From assembly GCA_003439945.1 (NCBI GenBank), contig QVRM01001784.1, positions 1 to 64,000 of the forward strand: a DNA stretch of 64,000 bases, given 5' to 3'. Origin of the DNA: Dermanyssus gallinae (Eukaryota > Arthropoda > Arachnida > Mesostigmata > Dermanyssidae). The notes under the pieces are model-generated. The model saw nothing but the letters and a program-made list of their open reading frames with translations. It made no database searches and was not told the origin of the DNA. A program made the translations under genes and the position numbers. Below, one piece after another: positions 22,243 through 33,319 of this stretch; the stretch's first letter is position 1; every line of letters starts with the position of its first letter.

Positions 22243-22730
22243 CATAAAGCGCATAGCTTGTTCGGAGCCCCTTTTATGTTATTACAATGTAGCAAAAAAG
22301 AGATATTTACACTCTCGCCGTCAACGGAGATTACGCGTTGGCATAAAGCAGGAGTGTTGGAGAGTCTACTTGAAGACTCCGATGTTTCCGATCGGCTTTA
22401 GCTTTGACTGGCTGGCGTTAAGTTGTGAGAGATTAAGCCAGTGATATGTGTTACCCCTTATAAATACAGAAACACTCAATAAATATAAGTGCTGCCAATG
22501 TTGCCAAGCCCGGTAGATTTGGACGCATTGGACGCTTAATTTCAACTACGAGGGAGTATTCTATAAGTTTTGGAAACGGCCGAACGCTTATATTTTTGTA
22601 GTGCGGTTACATTGAGCTGATCGCATCCAAAAAGGTCCAGAAGTTGTTCTCAGTGCTCATTTTTGAAAACGGTGAAGCGACTCGGTAAGACGCATCTGTC
22701 TCAAGCCATAAACTTCTACAGCCACCTCCC
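22243..22730 (-). mobile_element. LINE family A, short 3' fragment (copy 1)
   Basis: Matches the 3' portion of the element at 22950-25612 (compare 22240-22290 with 22995-23045 and 22540-22720 with 23360-23555), with many changes. Its upstream edge is a run of C at 22728-22740. Confidence 0.75.
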
Positions 22731-22854
22731 CCCCCCCCCAAATATAATATACATATTTATATAACAAATATTCGTTACACAAGCATGTCTCGACGCTCGC
22801 AATGGGCCCTAAGGCCTATGGTATGGACGCTGAAATATATAGATAGATACTAAA

Positions 22855-22915
22855 AGCAACTAGGCGTTCGGCGCAAAAGTAAAGTTTACGTAGGTAGCAC
22901 TTCTTACAGCACGAA
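22855..22915 (-). repeat. Mariner-like terminal segment 1
   Basis: GGCGCAAAAG..TTACGTAGGTAGCACTTCTTA is nearly the reverse complement of 26808-26850 and related to 31567-31612 and 31860-31905. Confidence 0.55.
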
Positions 22916-22949
22916 TGTATTAGGACTATATATACTGTTTCAACTGTTT

Positions 22950-25611
22950 GTTTATTGACATTTCTTGTAGATAATTACACACATTAATTTCAAGCTCCAT
23001 TAAGCACATAGCTTGTTCGGAGCCCCTTTTATGAATAACAATGTATAATTTATATATGCCATTTTCACCTATTTACAATATATTGCAACATGATTGTATT
23101 TTTATATCACTTTTAACCAGATACCAAAGTTTCAAGATAATGCTCTTTGAGATCGCATTTGAATTTGAGCAGGGACTTTGTCTGCCTAACGGAGGCCGGT
23201 ACTTTGTTCCAGTAGGAGGCCCCAATGTTTCTGATTGATAGCCTTGACTGGTTGGAGTTGGCGTGTGACAGAGTAAGCAGGTTTGATGCGTTACCCCTTG
23301 TAGATATGGGTGTTGCTGATGTTGCCAGACCATATAAGTTTGGATGCACTCCAAGGAGTATACGCTTAATTTCAACTACGAGACAGTATTCTATAAGTTT
23401 TGGGAACGGCAAAATGTTAATATTTTTGTAGTGCGGTTGCACTGAATCTCGCATCCAGAGGTCCAGAGTTGTTCTCAGTGCTCGTTTTTGGAGTCGGTGA
23501 AGCGACCTGATAAGACGCATCTGTGTTAAGCCATAAACTTCTACAGCGTAGGTCAGGTGACTATGGACGTAGGCAAAATACATCGCCATCAGGCAGTTTT
23601 GGGGAAGAATTCGTCGAGCTCTGTATAGAGCTGCATTGCTGCCAGATATTTTCTTACGTATATGTGTGACATGCGCTTCAAAGGTCAGCTTTTCGTCCAA
23701 CGTAACGCCTAGGAACTTCGTTTCCTTTAGAAGCGAAAGGGCTATGCCGTCGCACTGGAAACGGAGGGGATTAATCGTAACGGAACCCCGCGGGGAAAGG
23801 AATTGCATTACACCTGTTTTCCTCCAATTCATATAGAGACCGTTACTTCTGAACCATGATGATAACCTCTGAAGGTCCTCGCGGACCATAGCCTCTACCT
23901 CAGTTGGGGAGTTCCCGACGAATAGGGCGGTGGTATCGTCCGCAAACAAGGTCAACTTTGCATGTTTTGTTACGCTAAATATGTGGTTAATAAAGATGTT
24001 GAAGAGAAGTGGACCACCTATACTGCCCTGAGCCACTCCAACAGATATATTTCTTACATCCGAGATTGCATTGCCCACTTGAACAACTTGCCTCCTATTC
24101 GACATAAACGACCGCAGCCAAGACAAAAAAATATCATCCGCTCCATATCGAGTTAACTTTTTAATCAGAATATTTACATCGACTGTATCAAATGCTTTTC
24201 TAAGATCTATAAATACGCCGGCGACTGTCTTTTTTAACATTAGGTTTCTGCGAACCTCTTCAACAAAATCCATGATGGGTACAGTCGTCGACATTTTGGA
24301 TCGAAAACCGAACTGACGCTGACTTAGGCCATTAAACATCTCAAAGTGTTCGTTCAACTGTTCATATATAGCTTTTTCGAAAATCTTGGACATTGGAGGG
24401 GGGATACTGACCGGCCTGTAATTTTCCTTGCTTAGTCTGTCACCGCCTTTAAACAGTGGTACAACGCGATACAATTTGAGGGCCGTAGGGTAGATCCCCT
24501 GGCGTGTCGACAGATTAACTATGAATGCTACTGCGTCAGAAATAACGTCAGCGCAGTGTCTCAAGACTTGAGAGGGTATGTGACCTTCTCCCACCGAGCA
24601 AATTGTGACCCTTTTCAGCAGGTAATGCGCTCGATCCACAGGGACCGGCCTAGGCGAAAATGGCTCGTGCAGTTCAGGTATCGAGATCGGTACCTCGTAA
24701 GCGGCCGAGCATTCGGTGTCAGCCGTTACGCAAGTTGCATAATAGTCATTAAGGATGTTAGAAAGTCGTACACAGTCTGTGACTATCTCATCATCAATCT
24801 TTAGTTTGACACACTTTTTTTCCTGGGCACCTCCCATGACTGGCTGGATGGCTTCCCATGGGCTCCGCCTCTCCTGTATTCTATCGCAGACAATCTTCCC
24901 ATTAGCCTCCAGCCTGCACTTTCTTGAAAACGAGACAACTTTGTTTCTCAGTCTAACATACGCTTGACGCCTGCGGGCGTTGGGGTCACTGCGATACGCC
25001 GTATAGGCTGCCTCCTTCTCCTTTATCATTTCAAGCAGCTCGGCAGTGACCCATGGCTTACGTGGCTGACCTTTATTTAACTTTTGCCTAATTTCTCTTT
25101 TGCCTCTAGTCACTGCCGCCATCACTCTCTCGTTAAAGCATGCAAACGCCTCGTCTACATCCGAGATATCGTATAAGTCGTTCCAGTTAGTCATTGCAAG
25201 TTCTGCCAATATTTGGTCGTACTTGTATTTATAGGTCATAGAGGCAGGTCGGCCTATTCTCTTAGAGACTACAGAAATAAATGTTGCGTGGTGGTCCGAG
25301 AAGGTAGTTGTGAGAGCTCCAGATGCGAGTAACGACAACGTCTGCACGTTAGTATAGATGTGATCGATGCAAGTGGAAGTGTTATATGCGGTTCCTCTAC
25401 GTATTGTGGTTCCCACCCTGGTTGGAACATTGACAACTTCTTTATAGCAGAACTGTTCTAAAGTTTCAATTAATTCCTGTGCCTCGACAGACTCCGCCAT
25501 TGTATTGAGATTTGCGTCACCGAGTATTATGGATTTCCTATTACCGATTCTTGACAAGAGAGTCTCCAACGAGGTAACAAAGTGCGCTGGGTTTTTATAT
25601 AAGCTGCGCTG

Positions 25612-25612
<1 letters not shown>
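22950..25612 (-). mobile_element. LINE family A, copy 2, long but 5'-truncated at a (TA)n tract
   Basis: ORF2 lacks its start: the element begins inside the endonuclease domain next to (TA)n at 25613-25660. The 3' UTR runs from 23112 to about 22950 and contains an AATAAA-type signal (AATAAACAAAC on the minus strand). Confidence 0.88.
23113..25569 (-). CDS. LINE family A ORF2: APE endonuclease (partial) and reverse transcriptase
   Basis: 818 codons open with no stop. Residues 1-100 are the second half of an apurinic-type endonuclease: LGDANLN (16-22), NVPTR (47-51), CIDHIYTN (67-74) and the catalytic SDHH (91-94). RT blocks follow: YRPVSIPPPMSKIFEK, QRQFGFRSKMST, VAGVFIDLRKAFDTVD, VGVAQGSIGGPLLF and LTLFADDTTALF (about residue 540). 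This arrangement fits CR1/jockey-type LINEs. A connecting part with KETKFLGVTLDEKL and a C-terminal region without RNase H complete it. The first half of the endonuclease and any ORF1 are missing, so this copy cannot move by itself. Confidence 0.9.
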   Translation of the reverse strand: METLLSRIGNRKSIILGDANLNTMAESVEAQELIETLEQFCYKEVVNVPTRVGTTIRRGTAYNTSTCIDHIYTNVQTLSLLASGALTTTFSDHHATFISVVSKRIGRPASMTYKYKYDQILAELAMTNWNDLYDISDVDEAFACFNERVMAAVTRGKREIRQKLNKGQPRKPWVTAELLEMIKEKEAAYTAYRSDPNARRRQAYVRLRNKVVSFSRKCRLEANGKIVCDRIQERRSPWEAIQPVMGGAQEKKCVKLKIDDEIVTDCVRLSNILNDYYATCVTADTECSAAYEVPISIPELHEPFSPRPVPVDRAHYLLKRVTICSVGEGHIPSQVLRHCADVISDAVAFIVNLSTRQGIYPTALKLYRVVPLFKGGDRLSKENYRPVSIPPPMSKIFEKAIYEQLNEHFEMFNGLSQRQFGFRSKMSTTVPIMDFVEEVRRNLMLKKTVAGVFIDLRKAFDTVDVNILIKKLTRYGADDIFLSWLRSFMSNRRQVVQVGNAISDVRNISVGVAQGSIGGPLLFNIFINHIFSVTKHAKLTLFADDTTALFVGNSPTEVEAMVREDLQRLSSWFRSNGLYMNWRKTGVMQFLSPRGSVTINPLRFQCDGIALSLLKETKFLGVTLDEKLTFEAHVTHIRKKISGSNAALYRARRILPQNCLMAMYFAYVHSHLTYAVEVYGLTQMRLIRSLHRLQKRALRTTLDLWMRDSVQPHYKNINILPFPKLIEYCLVVEIKRILLGVHPNLYGLATSATPISTRGNASNLLTLSHANSNQSRLSIRNIGASYWNKVPASVRQTKSLLKFKCDLKEHYLETLVSG

Positions 25613-25661
<49 letters not shown>
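25613..25661. repeat. (TA)n microsatellite at the 5' edge of the family A LINE
   Basis: About 48 bp of TA units directly upstream (minus-strand sense) of the truncated element. Confidence 0.9.
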
Positions 25662-25663
<2 letters not shown>

Positions 25664-25863
25664 TTTTATTAACCACTTTTGTCGAATATCTTTCGAATGA
25701 GATGCTGTGCAGTATGTCGCGCAGCGTGCTGCTGGCGTCGTATACAATTATATTGTTACACTGGTATTATAAGCATTTTTACAAAGATCCTCGTCTGTAA
25801 TTCATTTATATTATATTATTTATTGGTTTATCACAATGATTAGATTACTACCTAAATACACAA

Positions 25864-26335
25864 TTATTTCGTTAAACGAAGTGTATCCCCATGGTTCTTT
25901 ACAATACATGTCATTTTCTCTACTCTGAGCTTGGTTTCATTTATCTCTTGCCATATTGATTTATCACCAAAGCACAGTACCTCGGCCAAGAACATTGTTC
26001 TCACTCCTCCCAGATCGTCGCATTTCAGCACGATGTGTTCTATGGATTCCTCTTCTATAGCACACGCTCTACATTGAACGCTTTCAATTTCCGAGTATTT
26101 TTTCGGACTGACTCTCAGCCAACGCTTAACGTCCACGGGACTGCTTTCGCATTGCCCCGTGAGACAGGCCCCATAAATACAAATGTGCAACGGTGGGGCT
26201 CGAACCCCATGTGTCTCGTCCGATCGCGAAGTGCACGTGAATGTACCACGTCACCGAATTTCCGAGTATCTGGCCCAGCGGTTGAGTGTTGCAGTCAGCA
26301 AACAACCCTGAAACATACAAGTTCAAGTATATAAT
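25864..26335 (-). pseudogene. C-terminal end of a LINE ORF2, split by a SINE
   Basis: The open part (25864-26098) encodes CRACAIEEESIEHIVLKC, the Cys/His motif that ends many I-, R1- and jockey-type LINE proteins, and stops after a further 40 or so residues. A SINE (26099-26256) with a 13-bp duplication sits in it. Beyond the SINE the same frame continues with TATLNRWAR, so the insertion split a formerly open frame. Confidence 0.7.
26086..26269 (-). mobile_element. SINE family 2, copy A, with 13-bp target-site duplication
   Basis: Flanked on both sides by AATTTCCGAGTAT (26086-26098 and 26257-26269). Inside, read on the minus strand, is GGGTTCGAGCCCC, a perfect Pol III box B, followed by CACCGTTGCACATTTGTATT and a CCGTGGACGTTAAGCGTTGG tail. 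About 158 bp. Box A is weaker: the GGTGACGTGGTACA start is where it should be. Confidence 0.85.
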
Positions 26336-26794
26336 ACATTTTTGACCGGATTTCTTTTTGTTGCCTCTACAATTGCAAGGATGTCTTTCTTTCCATATCC
26401 GCTTTCCATCTTTCCTTGGCTGTTTTGTTAACTTTCTTCTTCCCATCTTTGGCTATCTGTTTAATTGTCATCACTTCGTGTCCTTTAAAGCTTAGCGTAT
26501 TGCACTTAAATTTGCGTTAAAGAAACATTGCCCGTATATCCCAGGTACTTATATTTCTTTCAGCCAGTTTTTCTGTAAGCAGTTCAGTCGCTCAGTTTTG
26601 TCTTTTGTTACCTGTAGCTATATTCCTTAGAAGCTTACATATTTGTATATATATATATATGTAAATAATGTGATGATTTATTAATCATTTACAATACGTT
26701 TGCACACTCGAAGGTGCTCGCCTTTATGATATAAACATGTGAAAGTATACGCCCATTATGAAAACTATATGAATATTACGCATACGATTTTCGC

Positions 26795-28440
26795 TTGATT
26801 GTTGTAAAAAGTGCTACCTACGTAAGCGTCGCGTTTGTGCCAAACCCTTAGTTGGTTTTGCAGAAGGTGGAAGAAGTTTCGTGAAGAAGATTTTAACCTA
26901 AACGCCGAACCAATCTCAGTCACTAAAGCTATTGTTTACACGAGCGCAAAACTCTCTATACTGGCAATCCATGATATGGAGCGAGCATCAACCTTCAAGT
27001 ACCTAAGCTTTTGTACAAGTTTCACAAGTTACTCTATCAAGAGTTGTTTTTAAGAAATCAAAATATACACAATCAAAAAGCCCCAGCCTATCACCTATTA
27101 TATCATGGCCCAATTTTAGGTAATTTTCACGAGCTGAGTTGGCGTGGATCGGCCTTTAGTAAAACTATGTCGGTTGTCATCCAACAAGGACTCAACTAAG
27201 AAAAATTGAAAATATGGTCCACTAGCCATATTTTCAGTTTTTCTTGAATTTTTCGCCATACTCATAAGGCCTACTGAATCTAAGAAAAAGGAAGCTGTTA
27301 TCACAGACGTTTTCTTTGAGTGGAATTGAATCAGGAATAAAGCTGCATCTAGTGCGTGGTTGTTCGATTTTGGTAAGAATATTATGTACTGACGTTTCTA
27401 AATATGGACAGTTGCCTCTCGGAGCCACGTCGTTGGAAACATGTTTTATGTTCCTCTTCTTCTATATTTTCTGTTCCCTTTAATTGCTTAGTTGCATATC
27501 TAAAAACAATTTTGAGTTCTAAAAAATCAAAACTAGCTTCTTCCATTATACAAAGCCTTTTGGTTGTCTTCCGCAACTTTTTTCGTACTACACATTTGAC
27601 TACTAATAAAAAAAATTCGTTCTAGATTGGTTACATATTTACGTTAATTCGCATTATTCTTTGACTAGCCATAGATTTGCTTATTTTTTAATCAGTGAAT
27701 ATATATCTGGTATGCAATGCTAATATACATCTGGTCAACGATATCACAATCTAAAAGACATTATTCTCCAGTGTGGACAAGCAAGTGTGTACAGCTGATC
27801 ATTTCACAGTTTTTCTTCCAGAAATTATGACCTACCTCATCTACTGTAGAATATTCATCATCAAATAGAATCGAAAACTAAATGACATTGTGCTTGGATG
27901 GGATTGGAGACTGAAATACTCGTATATCTGCAATGATGGATGAGTCTAGCTAATACTATTACTATTGGTGTGACTTAATAATTAATTGAAATTAATCCAT
28001 ATGTCAATGTCATTAGAGTGACCAGAATCTAAAGTAATTATTCAAGTTATATACAGTGGCGACGTAGTTATCTCAAAAATATCAAGAATATTCTACCTGG
28101 GTTGAGAATGTATTGAGTGGCCACCATATCTTCTGCACCATGCACGTATAACTAATTCCAAAACTGTTTGACAAGAAACATGCAAGTCTCTCGAGGTCGT
28201 TCAAAATGAAGTACAGCACTTCTTCGTTTCCAGCAAACAAGGTGTTTATAGATCTTATTCTGCAAAATAATTATTGGAATTGCTAACGAGCACAGAGCAA
28301 TGTGCATATCTATATTTACGGCTAGACGTGCGTTGCCGGAATATTTTCAAGCTGTCCTAAGGTGGCTCTGTGAAATATGTATTATTTCTCAACACATCGC
28401 ACCATAGAAACAGATTCCGCGATGATTGTTATACAAAATC
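26795..28440 (+). mobile_element. Degenerate mariner relic A, interrupted
   Basis: Left terminal-type sequence at 26808-26850, then a transposase scrap (KFREEDFNLN at 26872, cf. RDFNLN in relic B). The 3' part reappears at 28105-28400, which lines up with 32705-33080 of relic B (CCAAAACTGTTTGAC, GCACTTCTTCGTTTCCAG, GCTAACGAGC). The 27000-28100 middle has no recognisable origin and could be a later insertion. Confidence 0.6.
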
Positions 28441-28592
28441 TTAAGTTGCTTGGGTCGACGCCATGTGGGTCCTCTGTAGGTCCTCATTGTTAGGAATCCT
28501 CTCCTAAAAAAACGTTGCTGCACTTTTTACGTCCGTCTCCTTGAAACACAATGTCCGTGCGTTTGCCGCTAGTCTGTAGATGCTCTAATTAA

Positions 28593-29334
28593 ATTATTAT
28601 TATGTTAATACAATTGTGAGGTATGAACGTTTAAATCATGTTTGTCCTGCTCTGTTCGCTTTCTGTCAGTTCATGGCGCCTATAATGGAAGCCACGTTCC
28701 CTCTACACACGGCCAAAGACATCATCTGTCTCAAAAACATGGCCTCGCGTCGATCGCCCGTAACGTCTTCGATTCGTTTTCCGATGTCTTGCAGGAGTTT
28801 TGCTGTACCTGTGCTGATGGGGCCGAGTGTCTCTAATGCAATGGGTGCAAAGTGGTAGCTTCTAGATAGTTCTAGATACTTCCTCCGTTTTTCAGAATCC
28901 GCACGTTCTGCTACCCATCCAGTTTCGACTGCGCTGTGACGTAAATATGATAACGCCGCCGTGCATGAAACCGTTACATCCCATACAAGGCATTTTCCGT
29001 GCGACCACAGCGGGATGGTGACCCCGTCAGGTCGCAACTCACTGCTGCCATTAAGACCTACTGGTTCGGGCGTAGATGGTATCCCTGCCCTTCTAAGAGC
29101 TCTTCTCACTATGGCGTTGAGTTCAGCGTGCCTTGTAAGTCTGCCGGGGCTTTTTAGACAGCTTAACGGGTGTAGATCGTCCGAGTCAACCGGTTGGCCG
29201 CATGAGAGGCACGTGAAGGGCTGGCAGACGGGGGCGCCTATTCTAAGAGCTGACACCATGCGGAAGGGGTTTGGATCCAGCATGGTGCCAAGCTGACGGG
29301 AGGGCAGCGCTTGAAGCCAGCCCCCGCTGGCTTA
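28593..29334 (-). mobile_element. Restriction-endonuclease-type LINE, 5'-truncated copy between (ATT) repeats
   Basis: The coding part starts at about 29334, immediately next to the (ATT)n at 29335, and the 3' UTR ends at ATTATTATTAT (28593-28603). See the CDS entry for domains. Confidence 0.8.
28666..29283 (-). CDS. C-terminal endonuclease part of an R2/R4-type LINE ORF2 (truncated)
   Basis: 205 codons from the first Met, with the same frame open for another 17 codons upstream to the ATT repeat. Same order as ORF2 at 1439-4171: QLGTMLD, CX2CX9HX3C (CLSCGQPVDSDDLHPLSC), RPDGVTI with Asp and WDVTVSC with the second Asp exactly 15 residues on, then ALETLGPIS, TGDRREAMFLRQ and RGNVASIIGAM at the end. 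The RT is entirely missing. Uninterrupted, so recently inserted. It is diverged from the first element, so a second subfamily. Confidence 0.88.
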   Translation of the reverse strand: MLDPNPFRMVSALRIGAPVCQPFTCLSCGQPVDSDDLHPLSCLKSPGRLTRHAELNAIVRRALRRAGIPSTPEPVGLNGSSELRPDGVTIPLWSHGKCLVWDVTVSCTAALSYLRHSAVETGWVAERADSEKRRKYLELSRSYHFAPIALETLGPISTGTAKLLQDIGKRIEDVTGDRREAMFLRQMMSLAVCRGNVASIIGAMN

Positions 29335-29451
<117 letters not shown>

Positions 29452-29517
29452 GTAATATAGTGATAATTGTGATACATGTACATATTGAAAAAATAAACCC
29501 TTGTTCCAAAAAAAAAA

Positions 29518-29557
<40 letters not shown>

Positions 29558-29774
29558 TTTTTTTTATTATTGTTATTATTTTCAATAATACAAACACTAT
29601 TGTTAATAATCAATAAGTAATATACTCATAACTGTGATACCTGTACATATTAATATTAATATAGAATAAACATGTACACAATCAATATTTCAATAATTGT
29701 AATAATACGAGATACTACGGTGATAATGTATAAAATCTTACTGTAACTCGTGCATTTGCTTCGCACTAGCTTGA

Positions 29775-31497
29775 TTATTGACATTTCTTGTAAGATAATT
29801 GCACTTGTTATTTCTTTTGATTAGTTTAATTATGTGAGCTCCATTATGCACATATTATGCTTCTGTTATGAGACTACAATATAAAGTATATATTTGTCAT
29901 TTTTACGTATTCGTGTATAGTATGTATACAGCAATGTGTTGCGATATGCTTTGTGTTATTCATATTACTTTTAACCAGAAACCAGAGTTGTGAGATATCG
30001 AAATAATTTGATTCTCTCGCACTTGAATTTGAGCAGAGAGTTTGTCTGCCTGACGAAGACCGGTACTTTGTTCCAGTTACCCCTCGTAAATATGGATGTT
30101 GCTGATGTTGCCCAACTCGGTAGCTTTCGATGCACTCCACGGAGTAGCGGCCTCACTTTAACTACGAGGGAGTATTTTTTTAAGTTTTGGAAACGGCAGA
30201 ATGCTTATATTTTTGTAGGGCGGTTACATTGAGCTGATCGCATCCAGACGACCTTGACGAGTTGTTCTCAGTGCTCGTTTTTGAGGACAGTGAAGCGACC
30301 CGATAAGACGCATCTGTGTCAAGCCATAAACTTTTACAGCGTAAGTCAAATGACTATGGACGTAGGCGAAATACATCGCCATCATGCAGTTTTGTGGAAG
30401 AATTCCGACACGTATGGAGCTGTATTGATGCCAAATTGTGTGACGTATACTTATGCGCTTCAAATGTCAGCCTGTCGTCCAACATAGCGCCTTGAAACTT
30501 TCTGCTCTTTAAAAGCGAAAGAGCTATGCCGTTGCACTGGACCTGAGAGCGATTCATCGTAACGGGACTCTGCAGTGAAATGAATTGCATTGCACTTGTT
30601 TTGTCTTGAATTCACATCGAGACCGTTACTCCTGAACCATAAAGGTAACCTCTTAAGGTCTGGTCTTTATCTTATCTCAAAGGCGGACCATAGCCTTTAC
30701 TTCACCTGGGGAACTCCCAACGCGTAGGGCGGTGGACTCGTCCACAAACAAATACGCTAAATATGTCGTTCATAAAGATGTCAAAGAAGACTTTGACTCT
30801 TTGACTGTTTTGGGCTATTCTAACCGATATATTCGTTACATCAGAGAGTACAATGCTCACTTCAACGACTTGCTTCCTATTTGACATAAACGACAGCAGC
30901 CAAGACAAAATAAATATGATCCGCTCCGCATAGAATAACCTTTGTAAAAATAGTATTCGCATCAATTGTGTCAAATGCTTTTCTAGAATCTACATACACG
31001 CTGGCGGCTATCTTTTTCATATAAGCTTTCTGCGAACATCTTCAACAAAATCCATGATGGGTACAATCGCCGACATTTTGGATCGAAAACTGAACTGGCG
31101 CGGATTTAAACGATTAAACATCTCAAATTGTTCGTTCAACTGTTCATAAAGAACGTTTTTTTTAGATCTTGGATATCGGAGGGCATACTGGCTGGCCGGC
31201 CTGTAGTCTTCCTTGCTTAGCATTTCCCCGCCTTTGAGCAGTAGCACAACGCGATACAACTTGGGAGCCGTCGGATAGGCACCCTAGCGTGTCAATAGAT
31301 TAACTATGAATGCCACTGCATCAGCAATAACGTCAGCACATCGTCTCAAGACCTGAGAGGGTATGTGACCTTCTGCCGCAGAGCATATTATGACCCTTTT
31401 CAGCAGGTAATGCGCTCGGTCCACAGAGACCGACCGAGGCGAAAATCGTTCGTGCGGTTCAGGTATGGACTCCGGTACCTTGTAAGCGGCCGAGCAT
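29775..31497 (-). mobile_element. LINE family A, copy 3, decayed
   Basis: Follows copy 2 along most of its RT and C-terminal part. Scraps of protein in several frames include RVVLLLKGGEMLSKEDYRPA (31190-31255), ILPQNCMMAMYFAYVHSHLT (30360-30415) and FMSNRKQVVEVS (30850-30895). Many indels; the endonuclease part is absent. Its 3' UTR (29775-29860) matches that of copy 2. Confidence 0.85.
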
Positions 31498-31564
31498 TAG
31501 GAATATAAATATGGGGATATAGCATATATGCATATATACTCGTATATACAGCGAGAGAGAAACA

Positions 31565-31619
31565 ACTAAGCATTTGGCGCAAAAGCGAACCTTTACTAAG
31601 TAGCATTTCTATAATACGA

Positions 31620-31667
<48 letters not shown>

Positions 31668-31694
31668 TATATATATATATTATGTATATATATA

Positions 31695-31789
<95 letters not shown>

Positions 31790-31910
31790 CGTGTAGAATA
31801 TACACACATCATTTATGCAAAACAATTTTTATTTTTCTTTAGTACATTTGCGTTGTGAAGTAAGGAAGTGCCACCTGCTTAAGCGTTGCCTTTGCTCCAA
31901 AAGCTTAATC
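31565..31910. repeat. Two inverted mariner-like termini around a long (TA)n tract
   Basis: 31567-31612 and 31858-31905 are inverted copies of each other (TTGGCGCAAAAGCG..; reverse of the right: TTTTGGAGCAAAGG..). Between them lie about 165 bp of TA units (31622-31785). Confidence 0.55.
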
Positions 31911-33080
31911 GTTTTCTTAGAAAAAGGTGAATGATAATATTAAAGTGCAAATTTGGAATGTGTGTTGCTTCACGAGTTCCGAAAAGATTCCAACGCTGCT
32001 GTAGGTTGTCAGAACAATCTTTGGAGATGACTCCATCAGCAAACGGACCGAATGGTTTGCCAAGTTCCGTTGAAGAGATTTTAACCTAAACAACGAACCA
32101 ATCTTAGGCCGACCCTTTCTGCTGGAAGAGGACGGTCTGCGCTTAAAGATACAACAAGCCCCAACGGTTACCACTCGAGAACTCATGGAAGAAATTAAAG
32201 TTCACCAATTAACTCAAGTCAAAACGCCAAAAGAAACTTGGTATAACTAGGCTCTGTAAATTGGTTCCTCGCAAACTGAGCGGCCAACAACTGAAAAGCA
32301 TGCGCGGCGCCTGCACTTCTCTTCTCAGCCGGCACCGCCAGGCTTTGTCGTTTGCGGTGCCGATTGAGGTGATGATAAGTGTGGTGTTCTATAAGTATGT
32401 AACGATTCTGGTTCGAGGGCGCAGGCAGTTCCCAGAGTCAACCTAAAGGAAACGTTCACTTAAATGAGGCTATATTATGATGTTGTTGGAATATCGGAGG
32501 CATCAATTACTTTAAACGTTTGAGAAGGAACTAGACTATCAACGTGGAGCTTTACTGCTATCAATCCCGACGAGCTTAAGAAAAATTGACCCGAATGCCT
32601 CCACAACTTGTGAGCAGGAATGGGGCTATTTTTACCAAGACAACGCGTGATCCTTTCCGAGTATCACCAACCTTATAAAAGATTCGACATGGACTAAAAA
32701 TTTATCTCATTCAGTACCCACCATATTCTCCGGTAGTTGAATCTATCACTTATTCCGGTGTCTCCAAAACTGTTTGACGGGGAAAAATGCAAGTCCCTCG
32801 AAAACGTCTAAAATTAGATACATCACTTCTTCGTTTCCAGGAGACACGATGTTTACAGAGCTACTACTTACTAATCTATAAAATAATTAGAACAATTTTG
32901 CAGAGTAGCATATATAATTGCAACTATATTTTCTGAAAATCTAAAATTGCTAACGAGCGCAGAACACTATGTATCTCAATATTTAAAGCTTGACGTGCGC
33001 TGCCAGAGTATCTTTGGTAAAGATAAAAAGGCTGTCCCAGGGTATTTTTGTGAAATGTTTAATATTCCTCAGTATACCGC
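31850..33080 (+). pseudogene. Degenerate mariner relic B
   Basis: Transposase scraps in several frames, in the right order: KRTEWFAKFR and RDFNLNNEPILGRP (32040-32115), TVTTRELMEEIK (32164-32200), KLVPRKLSGQQLKSM (32255-32300), LFLPRQR at 32630 (position of the HQDNA block) and a FVSR end (32830). Stops and frameshifts throughout. A true old copy. Confidence 0.7.
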
Positions 33081-33177
33081 AATATAAAAGCAAGTTCTGT
33101 GATGAATAGTTTTTTTATTATGAGCACTGCTGCGTCAGCCTTTGTTTTGAACGCCGTGCTAAGCAAGCATTTAAACG

Positions 33178-33291
33178 TTCGTAATATATAATAATTGCTT
33201 ATATGTATGCAGAAATCGTGGATATATATATATATATATATATATATCCACGATTTCTGCATACATATAAGCAATTATTATATATTACGAA
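33178..33291. repeat. Perfect 114-bp palindrome with an (AT)13 centre
   Basis: The 57-bp arms (33178-33234 and 33235-33291) are exact reverse complements. Outside the AT centre each arm has 44 bp of mixed sequence including GCAGAAATCGTGG. Further TA units follow at 33292-33315. Confidence 0.95.
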
Positions 33292-33319
33292 TATATATAT
33301 ATATATATATATATACAAT

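Noticed and set aside
31400..31858. Frames of alternating Ile and Tyr
   Set aside because: Translations of (TA)n; the same artefact recurs at every TA tract.
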